DNA of 64,000 nt from Carboxylicivirga mesophila (GCF_018271975.1 NZ_JAGUCN010000026.1:1-64000), one strand, 5' to 3'. Numbered from the stretch's first letter, positions 16,640-25,821 are shown. Program-made: numbers and translations. The notes: generated from the letters alone by a model not told the origin.

Positions 16640-18067
16640 TTAATGATTTATGGTTCTGGCTATAGGTCGAAACCATCTGTTTACAGCGAGTTTAATATTG
16701 TCGGTTTGCAGAAGTGCTGAGTCATTGGCAGATTGATAACCTACAAATATGGCAATAATAGATAGCATGGCTGAAGCCAGCCACATGCCTATATAGGCTG
16801 GTAGTATCTCTTCGTGCACCATATTTGCTCCAAAAGTATCTATTAGGTAATAGACAATGAAAAATGCGATTGCAACAACAACGGGCATTCCTAAACCTCC
16901 TTTGCGAATTATAGCGCCCAGGGAAGAACCGATAATAAAGAATATAAAGCAGGTGAAAGGGAGTGTGAATTTACGATGTAATTCAACCTGATGAGCTAAT
17001 TCTTCAGCTTTTAGCGAATTAAATTGGCGGATATCTTTATTGATGGTAAGCAGGTCTTCCTGAGCGTTTCGTTTGGCATTGGCTAATACCATGTGATTAA
17101 TCACCTGCTTAACTTCAGTAGGTGTCTTGTATGTGCTGTTATTGCTGGATGCTATGGTTAATGACGCAGGCAACTTTTTATGATTGTTGGTGCTAATGTG
17201 TTTTGAGAGCTTAGACTGTTGGTGTTGTAATGCTTCTATATCACTTATTAACTGATTCAGGTTTTTCATTTTGTTATGACTGGCGTAGGCTGCTTCATCA
17301 ATTTTTGTAAACTCACTATCATTCATATCAATGAAGCTAATTTGCTTTTTAAAAACATCTTGTTGATAATGAGCTTTATCCTTCAATATTAAGCCGGATG
17401 ATGTATTGGATACATTCTCTTCATACCTGATGCCATTGTGAAGTGTTATCCGCATCATATTGTTTTTTTCGTCCATCTTAATCAAACCCTGGTCGGCAAT
17501 TGTAACATTTGATGCAGGATGCTTGGCGTTGCTGTGATCATAAATCATTACGTCATGTAATTTGCCCGACTCTCTGTCTTTAGAGTCGACCTTGATACTG
17601 AAAGTGTTTAATTGGTTAAATACTTTTTCCTTAATCTCTAGTTCTGGTTGGTGTAATTTAATGGAATAAAGGAGCGAATAAAACTTACGATTAGCCCATG
17701 GCATGATATTATCAGAGAAGGCAAAAGCTAATAGTGATAGTAATGCGGTAAGCAATAGTAGTGGTTTCATGGTTTGATACAGTGATATGCCAGAGGCTTT
17801 TATGGCTGCCAATTCATAATTTTCGCCCAAATTACCAAAGGTCATTAGAGATGCCAGCAGTATTGATAAGGGTAAAGCCATAGGAGTAACTTGTAATATG
17901 GCATAAACGAAAAGCTCGGATAATGTGATGAATTCAAGTCCTTTGCCAACTAAAACATCAATGTATTTCCAGAGTATCTGCAGCAGAAGGACAAATAGAG
18001 ATATGAAGAAGGTGGTTGCTAAAGGGCCAATATAGCTCTTTAGTATAAACTGATGTAGTGTCTTCAT
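16640..18067 (-). CDS. LptF/LptG family permease, second paralogue
   Basis: A 475-residue paralogue of the permease at 14976 with the same layout: N-terminal LHQFILKSYIGPLATTFFISL, an identical membrane motif LASLMTFG.LGENYEL, a jellyroll region and C-terminal FFIIGSSLGAIIRKGGLGMP. The two are clearly similar at both ends but much less so in the middle, where this copy has a shorter helical region with few charged residues. They may be the two non-identical halves of one LptFG permease or an LptFG-like pair with another role. The 149-base gap and the separate promoter argue against tight co-translation. Confidence 0.87.
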   Translation of the reverse strand: MKTLHQFILKSYIGPLATTFFISLFVLLLQILWKYIDVLVGKGLEFITLSELFVYAILQVTPMALPLSILLASLMTFGNLGENYELAAIKASGISLYQTMKPLLLLTALLSLLAFAFSDNIMPWANRKFYSLLYSIKLHQPELEIKEKVFNQLNTFSIKVDSKDRESGKLHDVMIYDHSNAKHPASNVTIADQGLIKMDEKNNMMRITLHNGIRYEENVSNTSSGLILKDKAHYQQDVFKKQISFIDMNDSEFTKIDEAAYASHNKMKNLNQLISDIEALQHQQSKLSKHISTNNHKKLPASLTIASSNNSTYKTPTEVKQVINHMVLANAKRNAQEDLLTINKDIRQFNSLKAEELAHQVELHRKFTLPFTCFIFFIIGSSLGAIIRKGGLGMPVVVAIAFFIVYYLIDTFGANMVHEEILPAYIGMWLASAMLSIIAIFVGYQSANDSALLQTDNIKLAVNRWFRPIARTINH

Positions 18068-18130
18068 GGAAGGTTTTCGATAGGTTTATTGATATGACAA
18101 ATAACCTATCAATTACGCTTATTTAAGGAC

Positions 18131-18159
18131 TAAAAACGCCCGGTTAAATAACCAGGCGT
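18131..18159 (-). terminator. Terminator of the START-like gene
   Basis: Stem ACGCCCGGTTA (18136-18146) / TAACCAGGCGT (18149-18159) with one C-A mismatch. On the minus strand it is followed by TTTTTAG. Confidence 0.7.
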
Positions 18160-18184
18160 CGATATTTTAGTAGGCAAATTGTAT

Positions 18185-18574
18185 CTATACTGAACCAAGC
18201 CCATGCTTTAACTCATCAATCTGATTGTTCCATAATTCGATGGCATCTTCTTTTTCGTCCTCTTCGGCAAAATCAATTACTACCAATGCTGTTTCGCCAG
18301 TAAGGTCATCCACATTAATGCGGAATTCGAAAAATGCTTTGTCGTCTTCATCGTCGAGCCAATGATAACGCACCATTTTATTTTCTTTACGCAGCACTTG
18401 TTCGGCTTGTTGTTCGGAGCCTTCCCAAACAAAAGTGAATATCTTTCCCTTTAAATTTACATCATCGGCAAACCATTCTGATAAGCCACTGGGGCTGCTC
18501 AACCTCGAAAATAGTATGGAAGGTGAGGTTTTAATAATATATTCAAGTTCGAATTTTTCTTTTTGAGTAGGCAT
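18185..18574 (-). CDS. START-like domain protein
   Basis: A 129-residue acidic protein of the SRPBCC/START-like superfamily as found in Bacteroidota. It begins with KFELEYIIKTSPSILFSRL and has the typical GLSEWFADDV segment that lines the ligand cavity in AHSA1-like folds. The C-terminus is rich in Asp/Glu. No enzymatic residues are evident; it may bind a hydrophobic ligand or act as a protein cofactor. It is transcribed alone, with a terminator on its 3' side and the tRNA unit diverging upstream. Confidence 0.75.
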   Translation of the reverse strand: MPTQKEKFELEYIIKTSPSILFSRLSSPSGLSEWFADDVNLKGKIFTFVWEGSEQQAEQVLRKENKMVRYHWLDDEDDKAFFEFRINVDDLTGETALVVIDFAEEDEKEDAIELWNNQIDELKHGLGSV

Positions 18575-18749
18575 GTTGGTATTTTTAATAAGAATTGTAT
18601 AACGGGTTACAATATAGCAGAATTCTTTAAAAAATTAAAACAAGCTTAAACTAAGCATAAGTCAAAAAAAATATTGATATAGATCTTGCTCTATCATAGG
18701 TCGTTTGTGAGATGGAGAGTAAAAAATGAAAAGTTTTTTTGATTTTTAG

Positions 18750-18780
18750 TTGGCAGGAATAAAGTTTTGTCCTACATTTG
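18750..18780 (+). promoter_or_regulatory. Promoter of the tRNA gene
   Basis: TTG (18750-18752), 20 bases, then TACATTTG (18773-18780): an excellent Bacteroidota promoter. The mature tRNA starts about 45 bases after the predicted transcription start. Confidence 0.8.
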
Positions 18781-18831
18781 CAACCGCAAAAACGGAGAAG
18801 CACAGCGGTGCTAATAACTCCAAAAAGCAAT

Positions 18832-18905
18832 GCCGAGGTAGCTCAGCTGGTTAGAGCGCAGGATTCATAATCCTGAGGTCGGCGGTTCAAGCCCGCCTCT
18901 CGGTA
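18832..18905 (+). tRNA. tRNA with anticodon CAT, probably elongator tRNA-Met
   Basis: A 74-nt cloverleaf can be drawn fully: 7-bp acceptor stem (with G-U at both ends), TA, D-arm starting GCTC, anticodon stem CAGGA/TCCTG with loop TTCATAA, variable loop AGGTC, T-stem GGCGG/CCGCC with loop TTCAAGC, and discriminator A. CCA is not encoded. The anticodon stem lacks the three G-C pairs of initiator tRNA, so elongator Met is most likely. A lysidine-modified tRNA-Ile (CAT) cannot be excluded from sequence alone. It is a single-gene transcription unit. Confidence 0.95.
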
Positions 18906-18906
18906 C

Positions 18907-18940
18907 AAAAGCCTTCAGATTTATCTGGAGGCTTTTTTGT
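18907..18940 (+). terminator. Terminator of the tRNA gene
   Basis: A 13-bp stem with one G-T pair, AAAAGCCTTCAGA (18907-18919) / TCTGGAGGCTTTT (18924-18936), followed by more T. It starts right behind the tRNA. Confidence 0.9.
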
Positions 18941-19046
18941 TTTATATTCCTTCTGGCACTGTGAGTTTCTGTGCAATGATTTGTTCTAATTCGGAAATTA
19001 ATAGGCTATTGAATTAATTTGTTCCTATTGAATGCCTTGTAAAGTA

Positions 19047-19078
19047 TACAAAAAAGCCACCGGCAATCGCTGGTGGCT
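19047..19078 (-). terminator. Terminator of the chemoreceptor gene
   Basis: AGCCACC (19055-19061) and GGTGGCT (19072-19078) form a stem. On the minus strand it is followed by six T (TTTTTTG). Confidence 0.85.
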
Positions 19079-19100
19079 AGCACTATATTGTAAGTATTAA

Positions 19101-20861
19101 TTACTGGTTAAATACCGAAACAGCCTCTTCAAGCTGATGTGATAGTTGCTCTAATGATTGGGCTGCACTGCTTATTTCATCAGCATTAGCTGCATTGCGC
19201 TGAGTGATCTGGTTGAGTTGCTGCAAGGCGCTGTTAATTTGCTCAACACCGCTTAGCTGCTCCATAGATGCGGTAGAAATTTCCTTAACAAGTACCGCTG
19301 TTTTTTCAATTTCTGGAGTGATAGTATCTAGCTTTTGAGTGGCAATACGCGATGATTCCAGCGTGTCGGCAGAGGCTGTGGTTATTTCATTGGCTGCCTG
19401 CTGACTGCGTTCGGCCAGCTTACGTACTTCGCTGGCCACCACTGCAAATCCACGTCCTTCCTGGCCGGCCCTGGCTGCTTCAACAGCGGCATTAAGCGAC
19501 AGGATATTTGTTTGCATGGCAATGTCACTGATGACATTGATTTTTTCTGCAATCTGTTCAATGTACTCACTGGCTACTTTTGAGGCCTTGTTACTGTCAG
19601 TGATCCCTTTTGATGCTTCACTGGCAATTTGTTCGGTGGTTCTCGAGTTATCGGTGTTTTGTTGAATATTTGCAAACATTTCTTCCATAGACGATGACAC
19701 TTCCTCAGCCGACGAGGCTTGTTGGGTGGCTCCGTCAGATAACTCGGTAGCGCCAAGGTTAAGTTGTGCACTGGCATTAACAATCTGTTTAGCACTCTCG
19801 CTTATTTGTGAAACCATGTCTTTCAGGTTGGTCACCATTGAATTTAAGGCGGCAGCCAATTTACCAACTTCGTCTTTGCTGTTGGCTTTAAACTGAACTG
19901 ATAAATCCCCTTGTGCCAGTTGCTCAGCCAATATAATGCTATCTTCAACAGGCTTGGCAATGGCTTTTGATAAGAATAATACCAAGCTTAGCCATAGAAG
20001 AATAATGACAGTAATGGCAATAAAAAGGATTTGCCTTTGCATCGAAATGATGTCGGCACTTTCATCCCCCATTTTCATCATCATATCCAAACCTACATCG
20101 GCTGTTGCGCCAACTTCCCACATAATACTCTTGGATAGTTCAAACTGCTTTAGCTCTGCAGTTTTAAGCTGGCGTAAAGAGCTCAGGTATGCATCCAAAG
20201 CATTGATGGTATTATCAATTATTTCTTTGTCAGTGCTGCTATAGGTTCTATTTGCAATTTCCGTCTTAATTGTATTGAAGTCTTCTTCAGTATCTTTAAT
20301 GTTAAAGTAATTCTGAACAGATTCTTGCTGGTAAATGCCGAGTGCAATTCTTGAAAGTTGCTGATGTGCAGCTTTAGCATTAAGACTCGACGCAGCTCCC
20401 AACTCATTAAGTGCAGCCAGGTAGTTAAGCTTACTTCTGTTTGAACGAGTGTATGCATCATAGTAAGCTTTAGTGGTTTGATCATAAAGCTTTGTTTGCT
20501 GCACTAATAATTCAATATCAACGCCTGCAGATGTCATTATTGCAAGGTCGTTATTGAGCGTGTTCTGCAATTCATCAAGCGCTAAAGTCATTTTAGAAAA
20601 GCTCTTTTCTGCTCTTGACTTAAAATATGCATTGCCGGTAAAGTCATAACTTCTGGCAAATTCCCTGGTCTCGTGCCAGTATCTATCCAGTTTGCCTGCT
20701 TCTCTGACAATAGGTATATAAGTTGATTTAAGCTCCTGAATGCCGTTGTTTACATTGCTTAGGTTATAGAGCATTACAACGCTTAAGATGATAACTATTG
20801 ACATTATCAAGGCAAACCCGCTTCCTATCTTGGCGCGGATCTTAAGATCTTTCCACTTCAT
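19101..20861 (-). CDS. Methyl-accepting chemotaxis protein
   Basis: About 586 residues from the ATG at 20861. The 33 codons upstream to 20960 precede the natural N-terminus [16 protein letters not shown] and are not expected to be translated. TM1 (about 14-34) is followed by a helical periplasmic sensor of about 230 residues, TM2, HAMP, and the cytoplasmic signalling domain with the hairpin tip [14 protein letters not shown]. Glu/Gln-rich, Ala-rich methylation helices flank the tip. MCPs signal to CheA/CheW, but no che gene is in this window. It is divergent from a periplasmic sugar-binding lipoprotein, suggesting that the two sense the same ligand (inference). Confidence 0.93.
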   Translation of the reverse strand: MKWKDLKIRAKIGSGFALIMSIVIILSVVMLYNLSNVNNGIQELKSTYIPIVREAGKLDRYWHETREFARSYDFTGNAYFKSRAEKSFSKMTLALDELQNTLNNDLAIMTSAGVDIELLVQQTKLYDQTTKAYYDAYTRSNRSKLNYLAALNELGAASSLNAKAAHQQLSRIALGIYQQESVQNYFNIKDTEEDFNTIKTEIANRTYSSTDKEIIDNTINALDAYLSSLRQLKTAELKQFELSKSIMWEVGATADVGLDMMMKMGDESADIISMQRQILFIAITVIILLWLSLVLFLSKAIAKPVEDSIILAEQLAQGDLSVQFKANSKDEVGKLAAALNSMVTNLKDMVSQISESAKQIVNASAQLNLGATELSDGATQQASSAEEVSSSMEEMFANIQQNTDNSRTTEQIASEASKGITDSNKASKVASEYIEQIAEKINVISDIAMQTNILSLNAAVEAARAGQEGRGFAVVASEVRKLAERSQQAANEITTASADTLESSRIATQKLDTITPEIEKTAVLVKEISTASMEQLSGVEQINSALQQLNQITQRNAANADEISSAAQSLEQLSHQLEEAVSVFNQ

Positions 20862-20986
20862 ACACGTTGGTTGTTTTAGTTGCAAATATGGCTTTAAAAA
20901 TGTGAAAAAAATCATGTTTTGAAAACAATAATTAGATAAAATGTTACTTTTATCGTTCAAACCTGTGATAAAAACTTAATATTAGT

Positions 20987-21991
20987 ATGCGCAACATAAA
21001 ATGGTTAATTGGACTGCTGGTTGTTACGATGTTATCAGCTTGCCAATCAGATAATGGAATTAAGCTTGGCTTTATATATTCATCTCCCATAACTGATCGT
21101 TATGTCAGAGAGGCCGACTATTTCAAAGAATACGCTGAAAAAAACAATGTAAAGGTGTATGTGGAGCATGGTAATGGGGATGCTGCCATTCAATATCAAA
21201 AGGCGATTGAGTTGTTTGATAAAGGTATTGATGGACTGGCTATAATTGCAGTTAATGCCAATACTGCTGCAGCTATTGTGCGTGAAGGAAATGAGCGAGG
21301 TGTAAAGGTAATGGCCTATAATCGATTGATTAAAAATAGTGACCTCGATTTTTTTGTGTCGGGTGATAATGATGTGCTTGGTAAGATAACGGTTGACGAA
21401 ATTATAAAAGTGAAGCCGTCGGGTGATGCCGTTATTTTAGGTGGAGATAAATATGACAGAAATGCAGTTGAGCTCATGGCCTCTATCAAAAAATACCTGC
21501 AGCCACATATTGAATCTGGTAATATTGAGTTGAAATATGTGACTTATATTGAGGACTGGAGCGGTGAAAATGCTGCCTATGAACTTGAACAGTACCTCTC
21601 TTATACGGGAGAAGTACCCGATATGATTTTTGCAGGATTCGATGGTATTGCCAATAGCTGTATTGAAGTGCTGGAGAGGTATGGTAATGATAAAACAGTT
21701 TATATCAGTGGACAGGATGCTACTATAGACGGTGCCAAAAATGTATTGGCTGGCAAGCAGCAAATGACGGCTTTTCATCCACTAAAGGATGCAGCCAACA
21801 AGGCAGCTGAAGTGATGATTGAGTTGGTTAAAAACGAAAGGAAAGCCAGACAGATGGCTAATGCTGAGGTTAACAATGGGCAGGTTAATGTGCCAACGGT
21901 TAAAATACCATCAGTATCAATTACTAAGGAAAACATTGAAAAAGTTTTGATTGATGAAACTCAGTTCTATACCAGAGAACAGATTTACTAA
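20987..21991 (+). CDS. Periplasmic sugar-binding lipoprotein (XylF/RbsB-like)
   Basis: A 334-residue type-1 periplasmic binding protein. It has a lipoprotein signal with lipobox LSAC (Cys at about 19). The fold motifs resemble xylose/ribose-binding proteins: KLGFIYSSP, AIELFDKGIDGLAIIAVNA, VKVMAYNRLI, DLDFFVSGDN and TAFHPLKDAA. Such proteins normally deliver sugars to an ABC importer, but no permease or ATPase gene is adjacent. The neighbour across a 125-base divergent gap is the chemoreceptor, so it may serve as a ligand-presenting co-receptor (as RbsB does for Trg in Enterobacteria). The ligand is unknown. Confidence 0.88.
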   Translation: MRNIKWLIGLLVVTMLSACQSDNGIKLGFIYSSPITDRYVREADYFKEYAEKNNVKVYVEHGNGDAAIQYQKAIELFDKGIDGLAIIAVNANTAAAIVREGNERGVKVMAYNRLIKNSDLDFFVSGDNDVLGKITVDEIIKVKPSGDAVILGGDKYDRNAVELMASIKKYLQPHIESGNIELKYVTYIEDWSGENAAYELEQYLSYTGEVPDMIFAGFDGIANSCIEVLERYGNDKTVYISGQDATIDGAKNVLAGKQQMTAFHPLKDAANKAAEVMIELVKNERKARQMANAEVNNGQVNVPTVKIPSVSITKENIEKVLIDETQFYTREQIY

Positions 21992-22020
21992 TCCGGATTT
22001 GACTTGGTGGTGAACTGACA

Positions 22021-22977
22021 TTAGTTAGGTGAATTAATTCGCTGTTTAATTTTTGCCTCTAAAGAGCTTTTAAAATGCGTGTCGATGTAATTGTCGATGC
22101 GCATACATACTTCCGACGAAAACTCAATACCATAAGCCGCAATGTGCAACCAGTCCTGAGGTGAGATAACTAAAGAGTCAACCTTGTTGATATCAAAGTC
22201 GAGCATAGCTTTAATGATGCCGGCATTGAAATTATCACCGGCACCAATGGTGCTGACCGGATTGATGATTGGCACCTTAAAATGCCTGTGAAAACCCGCG
22301 CTGAAGGTATACACGCCTTTGGCACCTGCTGTTATCACCAGGTTGGAACAGTGTGCCGCAACCCGGGCATATACGTCTGTTGGATTGGTTGTGTTATAAA
22401 TATTCTGAAAGTCTTCATCGCTACCCCTTACCAGATCAGCCAACTGAAAGTTCTCTTCAATAACAGGTAGTAGCTGTTTTCTGTTGCTTAGATGGTGCTG
22501 CCTGAAATTAGGATCATAAATAATGATGGCTCCTTGCTGTTTAGCTACCTGCAAATATTCGAGCAAACGGGGACGAATGGCTGGATTTAAGCCAAAATAG
22601 GAGCCGAATATAACAATGTCGCCTGCGCTGAAGTCGGGAATGACGCCTTGCAGACGCTGCTGCGGGTAGTCTTTGAAGAATTCGTATTCTGCATCATTAT
22701 TGTCATTCAGATAGGCCAGAGCCAATGCTGATTTGCCATTGGTGAAACGGCAGACGTATTCGGTATTGAGCTGATTATCGCTTAAAAACTGCATGATGTT
22801 ATCGCCCACCTTATCGCACCCGATTTCGGTAATAAAACTAACCGGTACATCAACACGTGCCAATGATACCAGGGTGTTTAATGCGCTGCCGCCTGCTTTG
22901 GCTGCTACTGGTTGAAGATCTTTAAAGATGATGTCCAAAACTGTTTCCCCAATACCAAATACTCGTCTCATTCCCAT
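22021..22977 (-). CDS. PfkB-family carbohydrate kinase
   Basis: A ribokinase-fold sugar kinase of about 318 residues, fructokinase/ribokinase-like. The signature near the C-terminus, STIGAGDNFNAGIIKA, carries the catalytic Asp of the GAGD motif. The N-terminal GIGETVLDII and AGGSALNTLVSLARV motifs bind the sugar. The ORF opens further to a TTG at 22992; the ATG at 22977 or 22971 is more natural. It follows the isochorismatase-like gene, but a terminator (23001-23029) lies between, so expression is at least partly independent. It is convergent with the sugar-binding protein gene. Substrate unknown. Confidence 0.85.
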   Translation of the reverse strand: MGMRRVFGIGETVLDIIFKDLQPVAAKAGGSALNTLVSLARVDVPVSFITEIGCDKVGDNIMQFLSDNQLNTEYVCRFTNGKSALALAYLNDNNDAEYEFFKDYPQQRLQGVIPDFSAGDIVIFGSYFGLNPAIRPRLLEYLQVAKQQGAIIIYDPNFRQHHLSNRKQLLPVIEENFQLADLVRGSDEDFQNIYNTTNPTDVYARVAAHCSNLVITAGAKGVYTFSAGFHRHFKVPIINPVSTIGAGDNFNAGIIKAMLDFDINKVDSLVISPQDWLHIAAYGIEFSSEVCMRIDNYIDTHFKSSLEAKIKQRINSPN

Positions 22978-23000
22978 TGCTCTACTTTCCAACTAGTCAC

Positions 23001-23029
23001 AAAAAAGCCACCTTAATCCTAAGGTGGCT
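23001..23029 (-). terminator. Terminator between the isochorismatase-like and PfkB genes
   Basis: A perfect 10-bp stem AGCCACCTTA (23006-23015) / TAAGGTGGCT (23020-23029), followed on the minus strand by TTTTTTG. Confidence 0.9.
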
Positions 23030-23049
23030 CGCAAAATATGTAAATTCTT

Positions 23050-23592
23050 TTATTTCACCAACTTGCTGATGGTCTTAAATGCATCGGAACCTGAAACGCG
23101 GCACAATTCAAATAGAATTGATTCGTAGCTGGTAACGATAACGCCTTCCTGCTTCAGGCGCTCAATGCCCATGCGCTTATTTTCGGGTGTACGTGAACTA
23201 ACACAATCTTCAACGATAACAGGCGTAAATCCCCTTTCTCGCAAATCAATGGCTGTTTGTAGCATACAAATGTGTGATTCCATGCCAGCCAATATCACTG
23301 TGCGTTTAGAGCTGGTTTCAAGTGCTTCCATAAATTTAGGATCATCACAACAGCTAAAGGCCATTTTCTCAAAATGTGGATCGTCCTGCACCAATGCTTT
23401 AATCCCCTCAACTGTTTCGCCTAGTCCCTTCTTGTACTGTTCGGTTACCAGAAATGGAATGTTCAGCGCTTTCATGCCCTGGATGAGTATTTTAGTGTTG
23501 GCTTCCAATTGTTCATGCTTATCAATATGGGGAAACAAGCGTTCTTGAATATCAACAACTACACCAATTGCATTTTCTTTTAAAAGTCTCAT
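23050..23592 (-). CDS. Isochorismatase-family cysteine hydrolase
   Basis: A 180-residue hydrolase of the isochorismatase/nicotinamidase fold. The presumed triad is visible: Asp in VVVDIQERL, Lys in HFEKMAFSC, and Cys in GMESHICMLQTA. Members of this branch (YcaC-like) are often annotated only as hydrolases; the substrate is unknown and a nicotinamidase role is not supported by a metal site. It starts one base after the phosphohexomutase stop, so it is in the same transcript as that gene and the SIS gene. Confidence 0.87.
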   Translation of the reverse strand: MRLLKENAIGVVVDIQERLFPHIDKHEQLEANTKILIQGMKALNIPFLVTEQYKKGLGETVEGIKALVQDDPHFEKMAFSCCDDPKFMEALETSSKRTVILAGMESHICMLQTAIDLRERGFTPVIVEDCVSSRTPENKRMGIERLKQEGVIVTSYESILFELCRVSGSDAFKTISKLVK

Positions 23593-23593
23593 C

Positions 23594-25117
23594 TTATCTG
23601 TTTATTAATGATTGTAAATCCAGTTCGCTAAAATTCTCGAAAAACGAAAGCAGTTGGCAGGCAATCTGTTCAACACCTCCTTCGTTATTCGACTCTATGT
23701 TTAAAGGAATAACCGGGTCGTGTAACGATAAGCGCAATAAGAACCATCCTTTGGTGCCTTTGGTACTGATACTAACCCGTACCCCTTCGTAGTTGTTGGG
23801 TGCCAGTTCCCAGCCACTTCTGGAGGCGGCCAGGTGTCCCAGTTCGCTAATTACTTTTTCGCCGTAGGCCTTAAAGTCTGCCGCTTTGATGTTAATCCTG
23901 AATTCCTTGCTTTCGGCCGGAACAGGCAGCTTCTCAATTAATGAGGTTAATGACTTGCCATCAGCCTTTAGCTGTGCCATTTTAATGATACACTTGGTTA
24001 CCAGGTAGGCACCATCATCTAAAAAGTAATTTTCCTTCAAGGCGGCATGGCCTGATGTTTCAATGGCCAGCCACGACTCTTCTCCCTGCTCATTCAAACG
24101 AATGGCTTCGTTAATCACATTTTTGTAACCGCGCTTAAAGCGATGGTGTCTGGCTTTTAATTCTTCGTTGATAAACCAGGCCAGACCATCGGAAGTAATA
24201 GAGTCGGTAACTACTGTGGCTCCCGGGTGCTCTTCGTTAACAATGGCTGCCGAAAGGGCCACCAGCTCATTACGGTTAATGGGATTACCTTTTTCATCCA
24301 CTATTGCAGCCCGGTCAACATCTGTATCAAAGATAATTCCCAGGTCACTATTGTTAGCTTTTACCGCATCACAAATGGATTTCATGGCTATACCATCTTC
24401 CGGATTGGGAACATGATTAGGAAAGCGGCCATCAGGCTCCAGAAACTGGCTGCTGCTCACATCGGCTCCCAGTACTTCGAGTACCCTGTGTGCGTAAAAG
24501 CCCCCTGCACCATTTCCGGCATCAACAGTTAGTTTAAATCCTGTTAGTGGCTTATCGTAGTTTTCTTTTGAGTTGACTTCTTTACGTATTTTCTCTAACA
24601 ACAGTTCGGAATATACATCGATAAAGTCAACTTCGCTTAAAGTCCCTTTGTTGTCAGAATCTGTTGTGTCGCCGTTTTCTGCAATGGTCAGTATGTCAGT
24701 GATATCCTGCTTTTCTAAACCACCTTGTGGTGTGAAGAATTTAAGGCCGTTACGGTTAAAGGGCAGGTGACTGGCCGTCAGCATCACAGCTCCATGAGCC
24801 AGGTAAGGCTCTGTAACCGTTGTCATAAACATAGCAGGTGTTGAGGCCATGCCACAATCAAGTACTTCGGCTCCTGAGTTAACCAGGGCTTCTATGAAAG
24901 CGGCTTTTAAATTCGGACCTGATAAGCGTGAATCCATCCCAACGGCTACTTTGATTGTTTTTGTATCACTGTACTTTTGTTTTAGCCAGTGGTAAAAAGC
25001 TTTACCAAGCTGGGCAACGATATTAGTGTCCAGGTTCACTTCCTGACCGGCAATGCCAGTCAGGGCAACACCCCTAATGTCAGAACCGTTTTGAAGTTGT
25101 TTCCAGTTGAAATCCAT
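23594..25117 (-). CDS. Phosphomannomutase/phosphoglucomutase family protein
   Basis: A 507-residue alpha-D-phosphohexomutase with the four-domain layout. The phosphoserine loop is TASHLPFNRNG, where most relatives have TASHNP; the catalytic Ser is kept. The metal-binding loop is DTDVDRAA, a variant of DGDxDR that keeps all three Asp. The sugar-binding segment (ETSGHAALKENYFLDDGAYL) keeps the Glu-x-Ser-Gly-His signature, and a C-terminal phosphate-binding loop follows. The key residues are present, so activity is expected, but the substrate may be unusual. It lies 3 bases after the SIS gene, in one operon. Confidence 0.88.
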   Translation of the reverse strand: MDFNWKQLQNGSDIRGVALTGIAGQEVNLDTNIVAQLGKAFYHWLKQKYSDTKTIKVAVGMDSRLSGPNLKAAFIEALVNSGAEVLDCGMASTPAMFMTTVTEPYLAHGAVMLTASHLPFNRNGLKFFTPQGGLEKQDITDILTIAENGDTTDSDNKGTLSEVDFIDVYSELLLEKIRKEVNSKENYDKPLTGFKLTVDAGNGAGGFYAHRVLEVLGADVSSSQFLEPDGRFPNHVPNPEDGIAMKSICDAVKANNSDLGIIFDTDVDRAAIVDEKGNPINRNELVALSAAIVNEEHPGATVVTDSITSDGLAWFINEELKARHHRFKRGYKNVINEAIRLNEQGEESWLAIETSGHAALKENYFLDDGAYLVTKCIIKMAQLKADGKSLTSLIEKLPVPAESKEFRINIKAADFKAYGEKVISELGHLAASRSGWELAPNNYEGVRVSISTKGTKGWFLLRLSLHDPVIPLNIESNNEGGVEQIACQLLSFFENFSELDLQSLINR

Positions 25118-25119
25118 AT

Positions 25120-25734
25120 TTATTTGTTTAATCCTGCAGCTTCACGTGATTTATGTCCAAGATAGCCACCGTGATGGCGTTTAGCATAGTCAGTATTTGA
25201 GAAATTAATTTTTTTCATCAGCAGTACAACCAGCACATCTCCAATAACTGTCATTGTAGTGGTGGAGGTGGTTGGCGTCAGGCCTAAAATGCATACTTCT
25301 TTAGGGTTGCCGGTGCTGATGCATACATTGGCCTCTTTAGCAAGTACTGATTCTGTATTACTGGTTATCACCACAATAGGGATGTTGGGACGTAAGCCGC
25401 GCGCCAGATCGATTAATTCAATAATTTCCCTGGTTTTGCCCGAGTTGGATATCATCAGAAGTACATCATTTTCCTGTACAATTCCCAAGTCGCCATGCTG
25501 TGCTTCACTTGGGTGTAAAAAGCATGATGGTGTTCCTGTTGAGCTGAAGGTCGTGGCCATGTTAATGGCTATCTGCCCCGCTTTCCCCATTCCTGAAGTG
25601 ATTAATTTACCACCTTTTTGGTGTACATATTCATGAATGAGATTAACGGCATTGATAAAGTCTTCGGTAGCAGGAATATTACTAACGGCTTGTGCTTCGT
25701 GTTGTAATATATTTTTAATTTCTTCTAAAACCAT
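25120..25734 (-). CDS. SIS-domain sugar-phosphate isomerase-like protein
   Basis: A 204-residue SIS-domain protein related to the KpsF/GutQ/KdsD arabinose-5-phosphate isomerases. The segments LITSGMGKAGQIA, PSCFLHPSEAQHGDLG and LLMISNSGKTREI match that family closely. The two C-terminal CBS domains of canonical KdsD are absent: the protein ends soon after the HHGGYLGHKSREAAG segment. It could be a CBS-less isomerase with altered regulation, or it could act on another sugar phosphate. It heads the operon with the phosphohexomutase and the isochorismatase-like gene. Confidence 0.87.
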   Translation of the reverse strand: MVLEEIKNILQHEAQAVSNIPATEDFINAVNLIHEYVHQKGGKLITSGMGKAGQIAINMATTFSSTGTPSCFLHPSEAQHGDLGIVQENDVLLMISNSGKTREIIELIDLARGLRPNIPIVVITSNTESVLAKEANVCISTGNPKEVCILGLTPTTSTTTMTVIGDVLVVLLMKKINFSNTDYAKRHHGGYLGHKSREAAGLNK

Positions 25735-25753
25735 GGTTGTAATTTTTAAGATA

Positions 25754-25761
25754 CAAATGTA
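25754..25761 (-). promoter_or_regulatory. Probable -7 element of the SIS operon
   Basis: On the minus strand this reads TACATTTG (TAnnTTTG), 20 bases before the ATG at 25734. No clear TTG is seen at -33. The leader would be only about 14 bases. Confidence 0.45.
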
Positions 25762-25821
25762 CCATTTTTACAAGAAACTAGTTTGAGCTTTATCATGCAA
25801 TGCCAAAGCGGTGCCGTATGT

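Noticed and set aside
18832-18905. Initiator tRNA-Met
   Set aside because: The anticodon stem CAGGA/TCCTG lacks the three consecutive G-C pairs of initiators. tRNA-Ile with a modified CAT anticodon remains possible but less likely.
20862-20960. N-terminal extension of the chemoreceptor
   Set aside because: The upstream 33 codons would place a non-membrane stretch before the natural basic N-terminus and TM1.
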